A stretch of DNA of 64,000 bases from Pseudoalteromonas sp. EB27 (GCF_001974875.1 NZ_MTQD01000001.1:62001-126000), one strand, 5' to 3'. Shown: positions 28,239 through 37,624, numbered from the stretch's first letter. Made by a program: numbers and translations. Notes: generated by a model not told the origin, from the sequence alone.

Positions 28239-29086
28239 TGATAAACTTACACCAAGAGCTGGTTATGCTAGCTAGGAATACACAATCACACGTACAATCA
28301 AGCAGTGATTACCAGCTTCTTAACAAAAAACTATCAAAAGTAATTGCCAGCGCTTATAACACGACATCAACACCAACATTTTTATTAACGGATAATATTA
28401 CATTTTCTCTTCCGTATTACGATATGGGCAATATTAATACGACTCATTTGTTTGGTATTGATGAGCTAATCATTTTAAGCTTTTACTTGAAAAATAAAAA
28501 TAACTATAAGAATGTGTTAGATCTTGGCGCTAATATCGGTCTGCATTCAATAGTGCTGAGCTTATTAGATTACCAAGTTACATGTTTTGAAGCAGACCCT
28601 GAAACATTCCGCGTTTTAAAACAAAACCTAGAATTAAATAATTGTAAAAAAATTAAGCCAATAAATGAAGCCGCGGCAAGTTTTGATGGCAAAGCTGAAT
28701 TTACACGAGTATGTGAAAACTTAACTGGAAGTCATTTGAGCGGCGCAAAAAGTAATCCCTATGGAGAGCTAGATAAATTTGAAGTTAAAGTTAATAACAT
28801 AGGTAATATAGCTAAAGAATTTGACTTAATTAAAATTGATATTGAAGGTCAAGAAGCAGATGTATTAACTTCAATTTCTTCGGAGGACGCTTTAAAAATT
28901 GATTTTATGATGGAAATTAATGGCGAAAAAAATGCAAAAACTATTTTCGACTACAGTTTACAAGTCGGCTTAAATATTTTTCTTCAAAAAAATGATTGGA
29001 AAAAAGTGAACTCTCTTGCCGAATTACCCCTAAGTCATAGAGAAGGTAGTGTTTTCCTTTCTAGTAAAAATAAGATGCCTTGGTAA
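28238..29086 (+). CDS. FkbM-family methyltransferase
   Basis: 282 aa. SAM-binding motif I is NVLDLGANIGLHSIVLSLL, followed by CFEADPETFRVLKQNLE and the FkbM block LIKIDIEGQEADVLTS. It is shorter than the island's other FkbM gene and lacks its N-terminal Rossmann-like domain. It probably methylates a sugar hydroxyl. It shares one base with the preceding stop. Confidence 0.83.
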   Translation: MINLHQELVMLARNTQSHVQSSSDYQLLNKKLSKVIASAYNTTSTPTFLLTDNITFSLPYYDMGNINTTHLFGIDELIILSFYLKNKNNYKNVLDLGANIGLHSIVLSLLDYQVTCFEADPETFRVLKQNLELNNCKKIKPINEAAASFDGKAEFTRVCENLTGSHLSGAKSNPYGELDKFEVKVNNIGNIAKEFDLIKIDIEGQEADVLTSISSEDALKIDFMMEINGEKNAKTIFDYSLQVGLNIFLQKNDWKKVNSLAELPLSHREGSVFLSSKNKMPW

Positions 29087-29089
29087 AAT

Positions 29090-30145
29090 ATGAATATTCC
29101 AACTTATTTTAAAGCAGGTGTATTAATAGATATAGAGCAGCCCCTTCAACTACTCGATTTAAAAATACCGTATTTGAAAGATAATCAAGTTCTGGTGAAA
29201 ATGCATATGGCTGGCTTGTGTAGAAGCCAGCTGATGGAGAGTAAAGGCCTTAGAGGAGAAGACAAGTATTTGCCCCACTTAATGGGTCATGAAGGTGTAG
29301 GTGAAGTAATAGCAGTTGGCAATAGTGTTACCAAGGTTAAACAAGGAAATCGTGTCGTTCTTGGTTGGCTAAAAGGCAGTGGAATCGATTCCGGTGGGAC
29401 ACATCTAATTAGCAAAGAGGGTCAAATTATCAATGCAGGTCCAGTTACGACTTTTTCAGAGTACTCTGTTATATCTGAGAATAGAGTAACCATTTGCCCT
29501 GAAGGTATTTCAAATGAGTTAGCTGTTTTACTCGGTTGCGCCCTCCCCACAGGAGCCGGTATGGTTCTAAACCAGATACAACCACACTCTAATAGTAATG
29601 TGATATTAATCGGACTAGGTGGTATAGGCATAAGTGCACTATTAATGCTTAAACATTTCAGACCAAAAAAAATCATAGTTGTAGATATTGAACAATCTAA
29701 ATGTGACTTAGCACTACAACTAGGCGCCGATGAAGCTTATTTATATGAAGAAGTAAGCCTAGCTTTACTCAAAGAGCAACACCCTAACGGCTTTGATTAT
29801 GCTATTGAGAGTGCTGGACTATGTGAAACCATTGAATTCGCTTTTAATAATATACATAACAGCGGTAAATGCTATTTTGCCTCACATCCAAAAACTGGCG
29901 ATTTTATAAAGTTAGATCCTCATCAACTAATTTGTGGAAAGCAAATTTTTGGAACTTGGGGAGGTAATTGTAATCCAGACAAAGATTTAAAATCGATTGC
30001 AGATATTATTCAAAAACTTGAAATATCTATTAATTCTTTGATAAGCCATCGCTATTCTTTGAATCAAATCAATGAAGCAATATCGGCGCTCGAACGAAGA
30101 GAAATTACCAGAGCCATCATTACTTTTGAGAATATTGAAGTATGA
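29090..30145 (+). CDS. Zinc-type alcohol dehydrogenase (MDR family)
   Basis: 351 aa. It shows catalytic-zinc segments HMAGLCRSQLMESKG and LMGHEGVGEVIAVG, and the NAD loop VILIGLGGIGISALLML. The four-cysteine structural zinc loop is missing between residues 90 and 120; a GGTHLISKEGQIINAGP stretch takes its place. It would oxidise or reduce a hydroxyl in the sugar or donor pathway. Its stop overlaps the next gene by 4 bases. Confidence 0.83.
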   Translation: MNIPTYFKAGVLIDIEQPLQLLDLKIPYLKDNQVLVKMHMAGLCRSQLMESKGLRGEDKYLPHLMGHEGVGEVIAVGNSVTKVKQGNRVVLGWLKGSGIDSGGTHLISKEGQIINAGPVTTFSEYSVISENRVTICPEGISNELAVLLGCALPTGAGMVLNQIQPHSNSNVILIGLGGIGISALLMLKHFRPKKIIVVDIEQSKCDLALQLGADEAYLYEEVSLALLKEQHPNGFDYAIESAGLCETIEFAFNNIHNSGKCYFASHPKTGDFIKLDPHQLICGKQIFGTWGGNCNPDKDLKSIADIIQKLEISINSLISHRYSLNQINEAISALERREITRAIITFENIEV

Positions 30146-31590
30146 ATAAGCAAGTCCTTGTCCAAGGTAACTTTGACATTTTACACCCTGGCCATATTCG
30201 CTTACTTCGTTTCGCAAAAGAATGTGGTGATGAACTAATTGTTGCTGTTAACAGCGACAAATCTATGGGATTAAAAAGCAGGGTAAACGAACAGCATCGC
30301 TTAGAGATGGTTCAATCCCTCGAATGTGTGAATGAAGCATTTTTATCCGATTTAACTCCAGTAGAAACCGTAACGAGCCTTAAGCCTCACATTGTCGTAA
30401 AAGGTAAAGAGTTTGAAAGTAGGCACAACCCTGAGCATGCTCTTGTTGAAATTTACGGAGGCAAACTTATTTTTGGTTCTGGTGAGTTCGAATCTAACTC
30501 CGAACGGTACATTACAAAAACAATAAGCCATGGTCATAATTTTGATTACAAAAAGTGTTTTAGTTATGCAGCAAGGCATAAGTTTGATTACCAATCCCTA
30601 AACTCTGTATTTTCTCAATTTAACGAAAAAAAAGTGGCTGTAATTGGCGAGATAATCGTCGATGAATATATTCAAGGTACTGCTGTAGGTTTATCTCAAG
30701 AAGATCCAACTATTGTAATGATACCAGACAGAACAGATACTTTTCTAGGCGGAGCTGCAATTACAGCGGGCCATATAAAAGGGCTTGGAGCAAAAAATGT
30801 AAAGCTTTTTTCTGTACTTGGTAAGGATGATAAGGCTGAGTACGTAAAAAGTCATATTAAAAAGTACAATATTGAAACTGTACTTTTAGATGATAGCAGT
30901 CGTCCTACACCATTAAAATCGCGGTACAGAGCGGGTAATAAAACGCTCTTACGGGTAAACCAAGTTCGGCAACATAAAATTTCTAAAGAAATTCAAACTG
31001 ACTTATATCACCAACTTCAAAGTAACATTCAGGGTTTTGATTTGTTGGTATTTTCTGATTTTAATTATGGATTACTGCCTCAAACGCTTGTCGATAAAAT
31101 TATTCTATTATGTAAAAAAAATAATGTACGTATTGTCGCTGACAGTCAAACATCATCTCAAGTTGGGGATATCGCGCGTTATAAAGACATGATGTTAGTT
31201 ACACCAACAGAAAAAGAAGTCCGCGTTGCTTTAAATAATATCGATGATGGCTTGCCCGTTCTAGCACAAAAACTCTGCGAAAAAGCGAATCCGATGTCGT
31301 TGGTTATTACCCTTGCGGGAGAAGGTATTTTTATCCATCTACCAGATCAAAATGGTCAATGGGAAAATGATATACTTCCTGCGATTAACCGTAATGCGGT
31401 TGATCCTGCGGGAGCTGGTGATTGTTTTTTAGCGGCTAGCAGCCTTGCTTTATGTTCAGGTGCTACGCCATGGCAGGCATTTTATATTGCAAGTATTGCA
31501 GCTGCTTGCCAAGTAGATACACTAGGAAATCAACCTCTGTCTTTTAACACGCTACAGCAACGCGTACTGGAGTCATTTAAAAATATATGA
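30142..31590 (+). CDS. HldE-like bifunctional nucleotidyltransferase/PfkB kinase with reversed domain order
   Basis: 482 aa. Residues 1 to about 140 are a cytidylyltransferase-fold domain with GNFDILHPGHIRLLRFAKE (HxGH) and VAVNSD. Residues about 165-482 are a PfkB kinase with FLGGAAITAGHIKGLGA and the catalytic DPAGAGDCFLAA. In HldE (RfaE) the kinase comes first and the nucleotidyltransferase second; here the order is swapped. It would phosphorylate a sugar phosphate at C1 and activate it. Overlaps of 4 bases on both sides tie it to the neighbours. Confidence 0.83.
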   Translation: MNKQVLVQGNFDILHPGHIRLLRFAKECGDELIVAVNSDKSMGLKSRVNEQHRLEMVQSLECVNEAFLSDLTPVETVTSLKPHIVVKGKEFESRHNPEHALVEIYGGKLIFGSGEFESNSERYITKTISHGHNFDYKKCFSYAARHKFDYQSLNSVFSQFNEKKVAVIGEIIVDEYIQGTAVGLSQEDPTIVMIPDRTDTFLGGAAITAGHIKGLGAKNVKLFSVLGKDDKAEYVKSHIKKYNIETVLLDDSSRPTPLKSRYRAGNKTLLRVNQVRQHKISKEIQTDLYHQLQSNIQGFDLLVFSDFNYGLLPQTLVDKIILLCKKNNVRIVADSQTSSQVGDIARYKDMMLVTPTEKEVRVALNNIDDGLPVLAQKLCEKANPMSLVITLAGEGIFIHLPDQNGQWENDILPAINRNAVDPAGAGDCFLAASSLALCSGATPWQAFYIASIAAACQVDTLGNQPLSFNTLQQRVLESFKNI

Positions 31591-32285
31591 AAGCGATATT
31601 GCTAGCAGCAGGATTAGGCACTCGGTTAAAACCTTTGACTAATACAATTCCAAAATGTTTAGTACCTATATCTGGCCGCCCACTTTTATCTTACTGGTTA
31701 GAAAAGTTAGCTAATTTGGGTATAAATGAAATACTTATTAACGTTCACTATCTCGCTGAGCAAGTAGAAAATTACATAAGCCAATCACCCTATAGAGATA
31801 AGATAACCATCGTTAAAGAAACCGAATTACTGGGCACTGGCGGAACATTAATAAACAATGCTCAATTTTGGAAAAATGAAGAAGTCATCGTCATTCATGC
31901 TGATAATTTTTGCCTCAGTGATTTAAGCGGCCTTATTAATTCACACAATGTTAAACCTGCTCATGTAGATATGTCGCTATTACTATTTACGTCGAATCAA
32001 CCAGCTCAATGCGGCATTGTCGTTATGGATGCTGATAATGTTATTCATGAATTCCACGAAAAAGTGAGTAATCCACCAGGAAACTTAGCAAGTGGAGCGA
32101 TGTTTGTTTTTTCTGATTCTGTTTATGAGCGATATTTTAAAGAATTAAAAGAACATACCTTTTACGATTTAAGTAAAGATATAGTGCCTAATATGATTGG
32201 AAAAATGCAAGGATGGATCGTAGATGATGAGTATATGGATATCGGCACGTCCGAAAACTATGAGCGTGCCCAAAAGCTGATATAA
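31587..32285 (+). CDS. Sugar-1-phosphate nucleotidyltransferase, HddC/ManC-like
   Basis: 232 aa. It begins MKAILLAAGLGTRLKPLTNTIPKCLVPISG, the signature of the nucleotidyl transferase family, with VIHADNFCLSDL as the metal-binding DN motif. Length and pattern resemble HddC, the D-glycero-D-manno-heptose-1-phosphate guanylyltransferase. It ends the plus-strand operon. With the HldE-like protein, two nucleotidyltransferase domains are present for perhaps two sugars. Confidence 0.8.
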   Translation: MKAILLAAGLGTRLKPLTNTIPKCLVPISGRPLLSYWLEKLANLGINEILINVHYLAEQVENYISQSPYRDKITIVKETELLGTGGTLINNAQFWKNEEVIVIHADNFCLSDLSGLINSHNVKPAHVDMSLLLFTSNQPAQCGIVVMDADNVIHEFHEKVSNPPGNLASGAMFVFSDSVYERYFKELKEHTFYDLSKDIVPNMIGKMQGWIVDDEYMDIGTSENYERAQKLI

Positions 32286-32316
32286 AAAGATTATACGTTT
32301 GGCTCCTATTATTTTT

Positions 32317-32340
32317 GGGGGATTACCCTTCGAATCCCCC
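32317..32340 (+). terminator. Hairpin after the glycan operon
   Basis: GGGGGATT (32317-32324) pairs with AATCCCCC (32333-32340) across 8 bases, 32 bases after the last stop. No T-run follows, so termination strength is doubtful. The rest of 32341-32560 is AT-rich DNA with no gene that I can see. Confidence 0.45.
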
Positions 32341-32560
32341 TCCACTCGCAACCTAGGTTAATACTTTAATCTACTTATTGTTAAACTTTGCTTTGAATTG
32401 AAAAAAGTCTGAAATAATAAAGTTGTAAAACTATACATTTAGTTGTAAATCTTGTTGATATACTTTTTGATAATTGTCTTTACTCATTTAACTATTGAAT
32501 TACTTAATTAATATTAAATAACATAGATACATCTATCTAATACTAAGTTCAATAAAATTA

Positions 32561-34567
32561 TTATACTTTCGCTGGTTGGTCATAAGCTACTACAAACTCT
32601 TGATAAATATCGGCTAAATGATCATGAAAAACATCAATACAGGCATTCATAAATTCAGCTCGTTTAGCTAAATCATCGTAATAGTATGTATTAGATAAAA
32701 TATAAGTTTGAAAATACTTAAATGTGCCTTGTATCAGTATATAAACCATTTCATTTTCTTTATGAATTTTTAAAATTAATTTATGCTGTAAAGCGAAGGC
32801 TTCGATTAATTGTGCACGAGTTGTAAAATATGGTGTTGTTATGGCTATAAGTTGCTCTAACAGTTGTTTTAACGCGTGTTGGCTTTGTGTGATATAGTGT
32901 TCTACATTTACTTCTGAAAGCAGCTCTAAAGATGATGCATCTTGTAATAACGAAGTAACTTTCTTCGATTTATTTGTCAATGTAGAATTAAAGGAAATGT
33001 CGTTTATGTTTTTCGGTTGCGTACCACTTATATGAGCGCCATTAGACGTATTGTAAGCCTTTACATGCGGATAATGGGTAAGTAATAGTTCCACATTTGA
33101 CTTGGCAGAGTCAAATAAATTATTTGTAAATACGCGCTCGGTAAAATTCCCTTTTACAGTCATCTTGGTTTCCATATTTTTTTTCATCCCCTCTTGCCAT
33201 TTATAGCTTTTATTATAATAAAAACTATGCTTAGAATGATGATGTTCATTAGACAAATAGCCAAAATCTGTACCAATAAGGTACAATTTTGTAAATCCAA
33301 GCTCTACTGCTGTCGCTAGTGCAGCATTGGTCACTGTAGGGTTTGTTCCAAGTGGGTATGAGTACATTTGTTTTTTATCTAAATGGCGAATTAACGAACC
33401 ACCCGCGTCATTAATTTTTGTTAATAAATACGCCTGTTTAAAAAATTTAAAAACTCCATCATAAACTGTGTTTAAAGCAACTATATTTATATCATTTAGC
33501 TTTATAGGGTTACTTTCTAGGTTATTAACCGCTTCGATATGAGCATATAAACTTGCCGGTCTTTCCATTTCAATATGAATATCAGGCTTGATATTATTCA
33601 CCAATAAAGCCCGCATAGCTGTACCACAAGAGACGATAATTATATTATCTTGGTTCTCTTTTAAGAATGCTATGGCTGAATCAAGCGATGGACCATTTGC
33701 AACTATAAACAGAGGGAAGTTCTTTAACTTATTTTTATATGAATTTGCGCTCTTGATCACCGGTAATCTATTTTTTAGATTTGTTAAGGTATGAGAAATA
33801 CCAATTATTTCATCTTCAAAAAAACCCCACCCTCCATGCCATCTATGAGCCACTTCTTTCATTTTATCCATAGATTTTGTCAATAAAGGACTGTCATAGT
33901 GTTGAAAAAAATGAATTAAACTCATATTAAAATGACCTTGCTCCATTAATAGCTTTGATATTTCATTACTAATTGTATGCTCATCCCCGCCTACTCTTAT
34001 TGTAAATACTCCCCCTTGGCTCAAGCACTTATTAAATAACGGCCTCAATTCAATACAATGTAATAAAGCGTAAAAGCTATTAAAATTAGGCTCAAATAGA
34101 AAAACATTACGAACTACTTTTTTATTAAGCAGTTCTTCAACTTGATATCCTAAACCACCACCAAGAAAACACACAAATTCAAGCCTATTTTCATTTGTTG
34201 GTCTACTCACCTTGTTATTTGTTTCTTTATTTCTCACATTATGAATAGACTTAAGCAATGCAGAGTGCTTAAAAACAATACCTACATCAACAGCATGTTT
34301 CATATTATAATGGGAATAGATAGGATTCTTTAAAAATTTATCCACCTGTTTTTTAGCAAACTCACGAGGATTCTCAGCGTAGGCAAATTTACCATTATTA
34401 AACAAATTTTCATTACCATCATCATCAATTGCTACACCAGTCCCAGTTGGCTTATAACCTTTGAATGCATCATATACTCGAGGCATTTTTTCTTTTAATA
34501 AGGTCAAATTTGCTAATAATGTTGCGTGTAACATCATTTTTTTTAATTCATTGTCTACAGTGTTCAA
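32561..34567 (-). CDS. maf: Motility accessory factor (Maf), flagellin glycosyltransferase
   Basis: Maf proteins attach nonulosonic acids such as pseudaminic acid to flagellin serines and threonines in the cytoplasm. The central DUF115/MAF domain (about residues 270-480) has FIVANGPSLDSAIAFL, SCGTAMRALL and YLIGTDFGYLS. 668 aa is normal. Start TTG at 34567 is favoured: it has GGGAG seven bases upstream, while a TTG at 34597 has none. It is the last gene of the island, next to fliS and the flagellins, and is the only clear glycosyltransferase for Pse here. Confidence 0.9.
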   Translation of the reverse strand: MNTVDNELKKMMLHATLLANLTLLKEKMPRVYDAFKGYKPTGTGVAIDDDGNENLFNNGKFAYAENPREFAKKQVDKFLKNPIYSHYNMKHAVDVGIVFKHSALLKSIHNVRNKETNNKVSRPTNENRLEFVCFLGGGLGYQVEELLNKKVVRNVFLFEPNFNSFYALLHCIELRPLFNKCLSQGGVFTIRVGGDEHTISNEISKLLMEQGHFNMSLIHFFQHYDSPLLTKSMDKMKEVAHRWHGGWGFFEDEIIGISHTLTNLKNRLPVIKSANSYKNKLKNFPLFIVANGPSLDSAIAFLKENQDNIIIVSCGTAMRALLVNNIKPDIHIEMERPASLYAHIEAVNNLESNPIKLNDINIVALNTVYDGVFKFFKQAYLLTKINDAGGSLIRHLDKKQMYSYPLGTNPTVTNAALATAVELGFTKLYLIGTDFGYLSNEHHHSKHSFYYNKSYKWQEGMKKNMETKMTVKGNFTERVFTNNLFDSAKSNVELLLTHYPHVKAYNTSNGAHISGTQPKNINDISFNSTLTNKSKKVTSLLQDASSLELLSEVNVEHYITQSQHALKQLLEQLIAITTPYFTTRAQLIEAFALQHKLILKIHKENEMVYILIQGTFKYFQTYILSNTYYYDDLAKRAEFMNACIDVFHDHLADIYQEFVVAYDQPAKV

Positions 34568-34684
34568 AATACACTCCCAGAGTTTAGCTAGCCACAACTC
34601 ATTTTATATGTTTAGTCAAATGCAAATAATTTTAAAGGCTTGAGCAAATGACATTCAAAAAATTTAACATCACAATAATTAGAT

Positions 34685-34699
34685 ACAAGTTACATGCCA
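34685..34699 (-). promoter_or_regulatory. Weak sigma-54-like element before maf
   Basis: The minus-strand sequence TGGCATGTAACTTGT has the correct spacing, but TTGT replaces TTGC. It would give a leader of about 105 bases before the maf TTG start. Confidence 0.25.
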
Positions 34700-34740
34700 A
34701 TATCTATATAGATAAATATGAAATATCATCTATTATCTAC

Positions 34741-34767
34741 TTAAGTATTTTTCTTAAAAGCCGATAA
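34741..34767 (+). promoter_or_regulatory. Sigma-28 promoter for fliS
   Basis: A perfect GCCGATAA -10 (34760-34767) stands 15 bases after TTAA (34741-34744), an imperfect match to TAAA. It is 75 bases upstream of the fliS ATG. Confidence 0.65.
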
Positions 34768-34787
34768 TAGTATATTGTCTAAATATT

Positions 34788-34802
34788 TGGCACTATTATT
34801 GC
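34788..34802 (+). promoter_or_regulatory. Sigma-54 promoter for fliS
   Basis: TGGCACTATTATTGC is a full match to TGGCAC-N5-TTGC. It ends 40 bases before the fliS ATG, downstream of the sigma-28 element, so fliS has tandem promoters of two flagellar classes. Confidence 0.75.
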
Positions 34803-34842
34803 TAAAATCAAATATCTTTCATTACAAATTTAGGACTCATCT

Positions 34843-35244
34843 ATGGCTCATTCTTCATTAAAAAAATATAGTCAAGTACGTGCAAGTAGCATTGCAGAAA
34901 TGACACCCTATGAACAAATAAATCTTATTTTCAGTAATATTATTGGTCGTTTAGCAGCAACAAAAGGATTTATTGAGCGAAAAGAGATAGCGAAAAAAGG
35001 AGAGAATATTTCTGCATGTATTTTATTACTAGGCGCCCTACAAGACGCGCTAAACTTTGACGTGAAAGAAGGTGGAGGTATTTCAGATAATCTATATGCG
35101 CTTTACGACTATTGTCAACGCACCTTAACTCAAGCAAACTTAAATAATGATGTTAAAAGGATTATTGAAGTTTCAAATATTATAAAAGAAATTAAAGAAG
35201 GCTGGGGTAGCATTCCTATAAGCGTTCGTAACCCCGAGGCTTAA
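34843..35244 (+). CDS. fliS: Flagellar export chaperone FliS
   Basis: FliS binds the C-terminal D0 helix of flagellin in the cytoplasm and stops premature polymerisation. 133 aa, with helical pattern YSQVRASSIAEMTPYEQINLIFSNIIGRL and ACILLLGALQDALNFDVKEGG, and YDYCQRTLTQAN of the family. AGGA precedes the ATG. It is oriented opposite to fliD; in Vibrio fliS follows fliD in the same direction. Confidence 0.92.
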   Translation: MAHSSLKKYSQVRASSIAEMTPYEQINLIFSNIIGRLAATKGFIERKEIAKKGENISACILLLGALQDALNFDVKEGGGISDNLYALYDYCQRTLTQANLNNDVKRIIEVSNIIKEIKEGWGSIPISVRNPEA

Positions 35245-35251
35245 TTTATTT

Positions 35252-35563
35252 ATGGACTTACATGCATCGTCACAACAATTAACCAGTTTTTCAGAACGCA
35301 TACGCACTCTCCTTGATAAAATCGAGTTATCTGTTGACGACAATAATGCTATTGAAGCTCAGTCTAGTTTAAATACTTTAAATATTGAGATAAGAAAATG
35401 GTGTGAAAGCAGTGAAGCTCCTAGTACAGAACAATTACAGGTAATTCAACTACAAATAAACACGATTTTAGTTATAGCAAATAACGTAAAAAACGAATCA
35501 TCTAAAGCGATTATTAATCATAAAAAATCAGGAAGGGCGATTAAAGCTTATAAAGCCACTTAG
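35252..35563 (+). CDS. Small FliT/FlaI-like flagellar protein
   Basis: 103 aa, mostly helical, with no signal peptide or membrane segment (MDLHASSQQLTSFSERIRTLLDKIEL). It follows fliS by 7 bases and is therefore in the same unit. Position between fliS and fliD and its size fit FliT/FlaI-like chaperones of the cap protein, but sequence marks of FliT are too weak for a firm name. Confidence 0.65.
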   Translation: MDLHASSQQLTSFSERIRTLLDKIELSVDDNNAIEAQSSLNTLNIEIRKWCESSEAPSTEQLQVIQLQINTILVIANNVKNESSKAIINHKKSGRAIKAYKAT

Positions 35564-35623
35564 TCTATCGGCTAAATAAGAGCCTTCTTTCTAAACAAAT
35601 ATATGACTAATAATCCAGAAAAT

Positions 35624-35658
35624 AAAAAACCGCCAAGCTTACGTTTAGCGGTTTTTTT
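35624..35658. terminator. Bidirectional terminator between fliS-fliT and fliD
   Basis: AAAAAACCGC (35624-35633) pairs with GCGGTTTTTT (35648-35657), giving a T-run on both strands. It serves both converging units. Confidence 0.85.
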
Positions 35659-35676
35659 ACACTTATTACAAAGCTC

Positions 35677-37086
35677 TTAATTTGATTGCCTAACTACACC
35701 AGGCATATTCTCAAGCTGTGCTTGTACATAAGTACTTGTGTTATTTAGACTAGCAACAAGTAAATCCATTGCGTTATATTGAGAATATAAGCGCGCCGAT
35801 AAAGATTCCATTTTTGCGGCCAAGCTTTCTCTTTGATCGTCGACATCTTCTAATTGATCCTTTCTGGTATTAATCCTATTTTCAATAATACCATCGGAGT
35901 CTGTGTAATAACTTAAAAAATCATCAAATGTAGACGCAAACCCATCACCATCTTCGTCTTTATTTCCAACAAAAAACTCTTCTACTGAATCAATATTATC
36001 ATCAATTTTCTCATTGAGCGTATCAGTATCTAAACTTAAAACACCGTACCTATCTGTAGACACACCCAATTGGGCTAAACTAAGTGAATTCCCGCCTGAA
36101 AGCTCTACTGAGCCTGTGATAGTACTTCGTAATTTAGACATCACACCCCGTAATAACGAATCGCCAGACATGACACCCGCACTTCCATCCGAAGAAGTGC
36201 CTAAATCTTTACTCAACTCTAATAGTTCGTTATAGCTTGATATAAAGCTATTAAGTCCACTTTGAATGTTGTTATTATTTTCAGTAACCGATACATCGCT
36301 TAAATCATCATCTTCATTGTGTACTTTTTTTGCAGTTAACGTTATACCGTCAATGACTCCTTCAAACTTGTTCGTCGGGCTACTTACCGTAAGTGTTCCA
36401 TCGATGGTAATGGACGCATCTTTAGCCTCTATAATTTCCTTAGTATTCTGTACTCCTTCATAATCGTAAGCTAGCGCAGACAAACCAATTACATCGGTAT
36501 TATCCCCATCAGTGTCACTCACTGCGATTGTGATTCTATTTTCTACACCACTATTTTTAGCGGCCAAAACTAAGTGCTGCCCTTCATCGTCAGTAATTAT
36601 TGTTGCGTTAATACTGCTATTACTACTGCTATCGTTTATTGCATCACGAATTTCTTCAAGGGTTGCTTCATCAGAAACATCGATATTAAAAGTATCATCA
36701 CCCGATGTTAATGTTAATGTTCCTTCCCCTACTGCTGCACCTTCTTCAAAGGCTTCTGAGAGGATTTTATGTTCAGAGGCTAAATTATTAACATTAACAG
36801 TGTATCCGCCTGGTTGAGCGTCATCATCAGCTGTTATTTGCACATAATCGTCACTTCCTGATGCTGTACGCTGTTGATATTTATCACTATCCCCTAAAGA
36901 AGCCATTGAATCCTGTACTTTTTCGAGCGCTAGTTTTAACGCTCCTATTGCCGAAATATCAGTAGTTAGCGAGCTTTCGGTCTTTGTTAAACGTGATTCA
37001 GCGGGTGTTTTTTCAGCGGAAACTAAGGCATCAACAATATCTGCTACTGCCAGACCTGAGCCTAAGCCATTAAATGTAATAGACAT
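35677..37086 (-). CDS. fliD: Flagellar cap / hook-associated protein 2 FliD
   Basis: FliD forms the cap at the filament tip and inserts flagellin. It is 469 aa. N-terminus MSITFNGLGSGLAVADIVDALVSAEKTPAESRL is the conserved FliD start. A flagellin_IN-like segment and the C-terminal FliD domain follow (SSARLYSQYNAMDLLVASL near the end, SLNNTSTYVQAQLENMPGVV). It lies 60 bases after flaG, probably cotranscribed. Confidence 0.95.
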   Translation of the reverse strand: MSITFNGLGSGLAVADIVDALVSAEKTPAESRLTKTESSLTTDISAIGALKLALEKVQDSMASLGDSDKYQQRTASGSDDYVQITADDDAQPGGYTVNVNNLASEHKILSEAFEEGAAVGEGTLTLTSGDDTFNIDVSDEATLEEIRDAINDSSSNSSINATIITDDEGQHLVLAAKNSGVENRITIAVSDTDGDNTDVIGLSALAYDYEGVQNTKEIIEAKDASITIDGTLTVSSPTNKFEGVIDGITLTAKKVHNEDDDLSDVSVTENNNNIQSGLNSFISSYNELLELSKDLGTSSDGSAGVMSGDSLLRGVMSKLRSTITGSVELSGGNSLSLAQLGVSTDRYGVLSLDTDTLNEKIDDNIDSVEEFFVGNKDEDGDGFASTFDDFLSYYTDSDGIIENRINTRKDQLEDVDDQRESLAAKMESLSARLYSQYNAMDLLVASLNNTSTYVQAQLENMPGVVRQSN

Positions 37087-37146
37087 ACTTCACCTCTTAA
37101 ATACTCAAAAATAAACTAACTTAATATTAGTAATTAGAACCGCTCA

Positions 37147-37563
37147 CTAAACCGTTTGATCAATCAAAATTCCAGCAGATTCAGACAATTTAGAAACCAA
37201 GCTTAACACTTCCTCCGAAGGGTATTGCTTAATGACTTCGCCGCTGTTTTTATCTAGCACTTTGATTACGTCACGGCCTGAGTCTTCATCAACTTTAAAT
37301 TGTAAACTGCGGTTCATTTCACCCATAAAGTCCTGCAATTGTTGCGCCATTTCTTCCATCTGTTCGCGCTCTAGCGGCTGAACTTTTTCATCTTGATTGT
37401 TATTTTTGTATTGAGTTTGCTGTTGATTTTGTGCATCCACCTGCTTTACATCATCAACTGCTCGCTCAGTTAAAGAGTGAGCAGCTTGCCCTACTTGCCT
37501 GTCATCACCAGCAGTAGGAGTCGGTAATGTTGTAATTTCTGCGTTTGAAGTAATTGTATTCAT
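37147..37563 (-). CDS. flaG: Flagellar protein FlaG
   Basis: 138 aa. The C-terminal half carries the FlaG pattern NRSLQFKVDEDSGRDVIKVLDKNSGEVIKQYPSEEVLSL. The N-terminal half is low-complexity and rich in Gln. FlaG limits filament length in Vibrio and Pseudomonas. It precedes fliD and follows the second flagellin. A terminator sits between it and that flagellin, so some readthrough or a weak local promoter is needed; I see no clear sigma-54 or sigma-28 element there. Confidence 0.92.
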   Translation of the reverse strand: MNTITSNAEITTLPTPTAGDDRQVGQAAHSLTERAVDDVKQVDAQNQQQTQYKNNNQDEKVQPLEREQMEEMAQQLQDFMGEMNRSLQFKVDEDSGRDVIKVLDKNSGEVIKQYPSEEVLSLVSKLSESAGILIDQTV

Positions 37564-37624
37564 AACAGATTCCTATTTGTACTTAATTAAACCAACAATA
37601 GCTTAGTTTATATTCTTAAACCAC

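Noticed and set aside
36014..36817. Plus-strand frames opposite fliD
   Set aside because: Antisense shadows without ribosome sites or recognisable domains, and fliD is certain.
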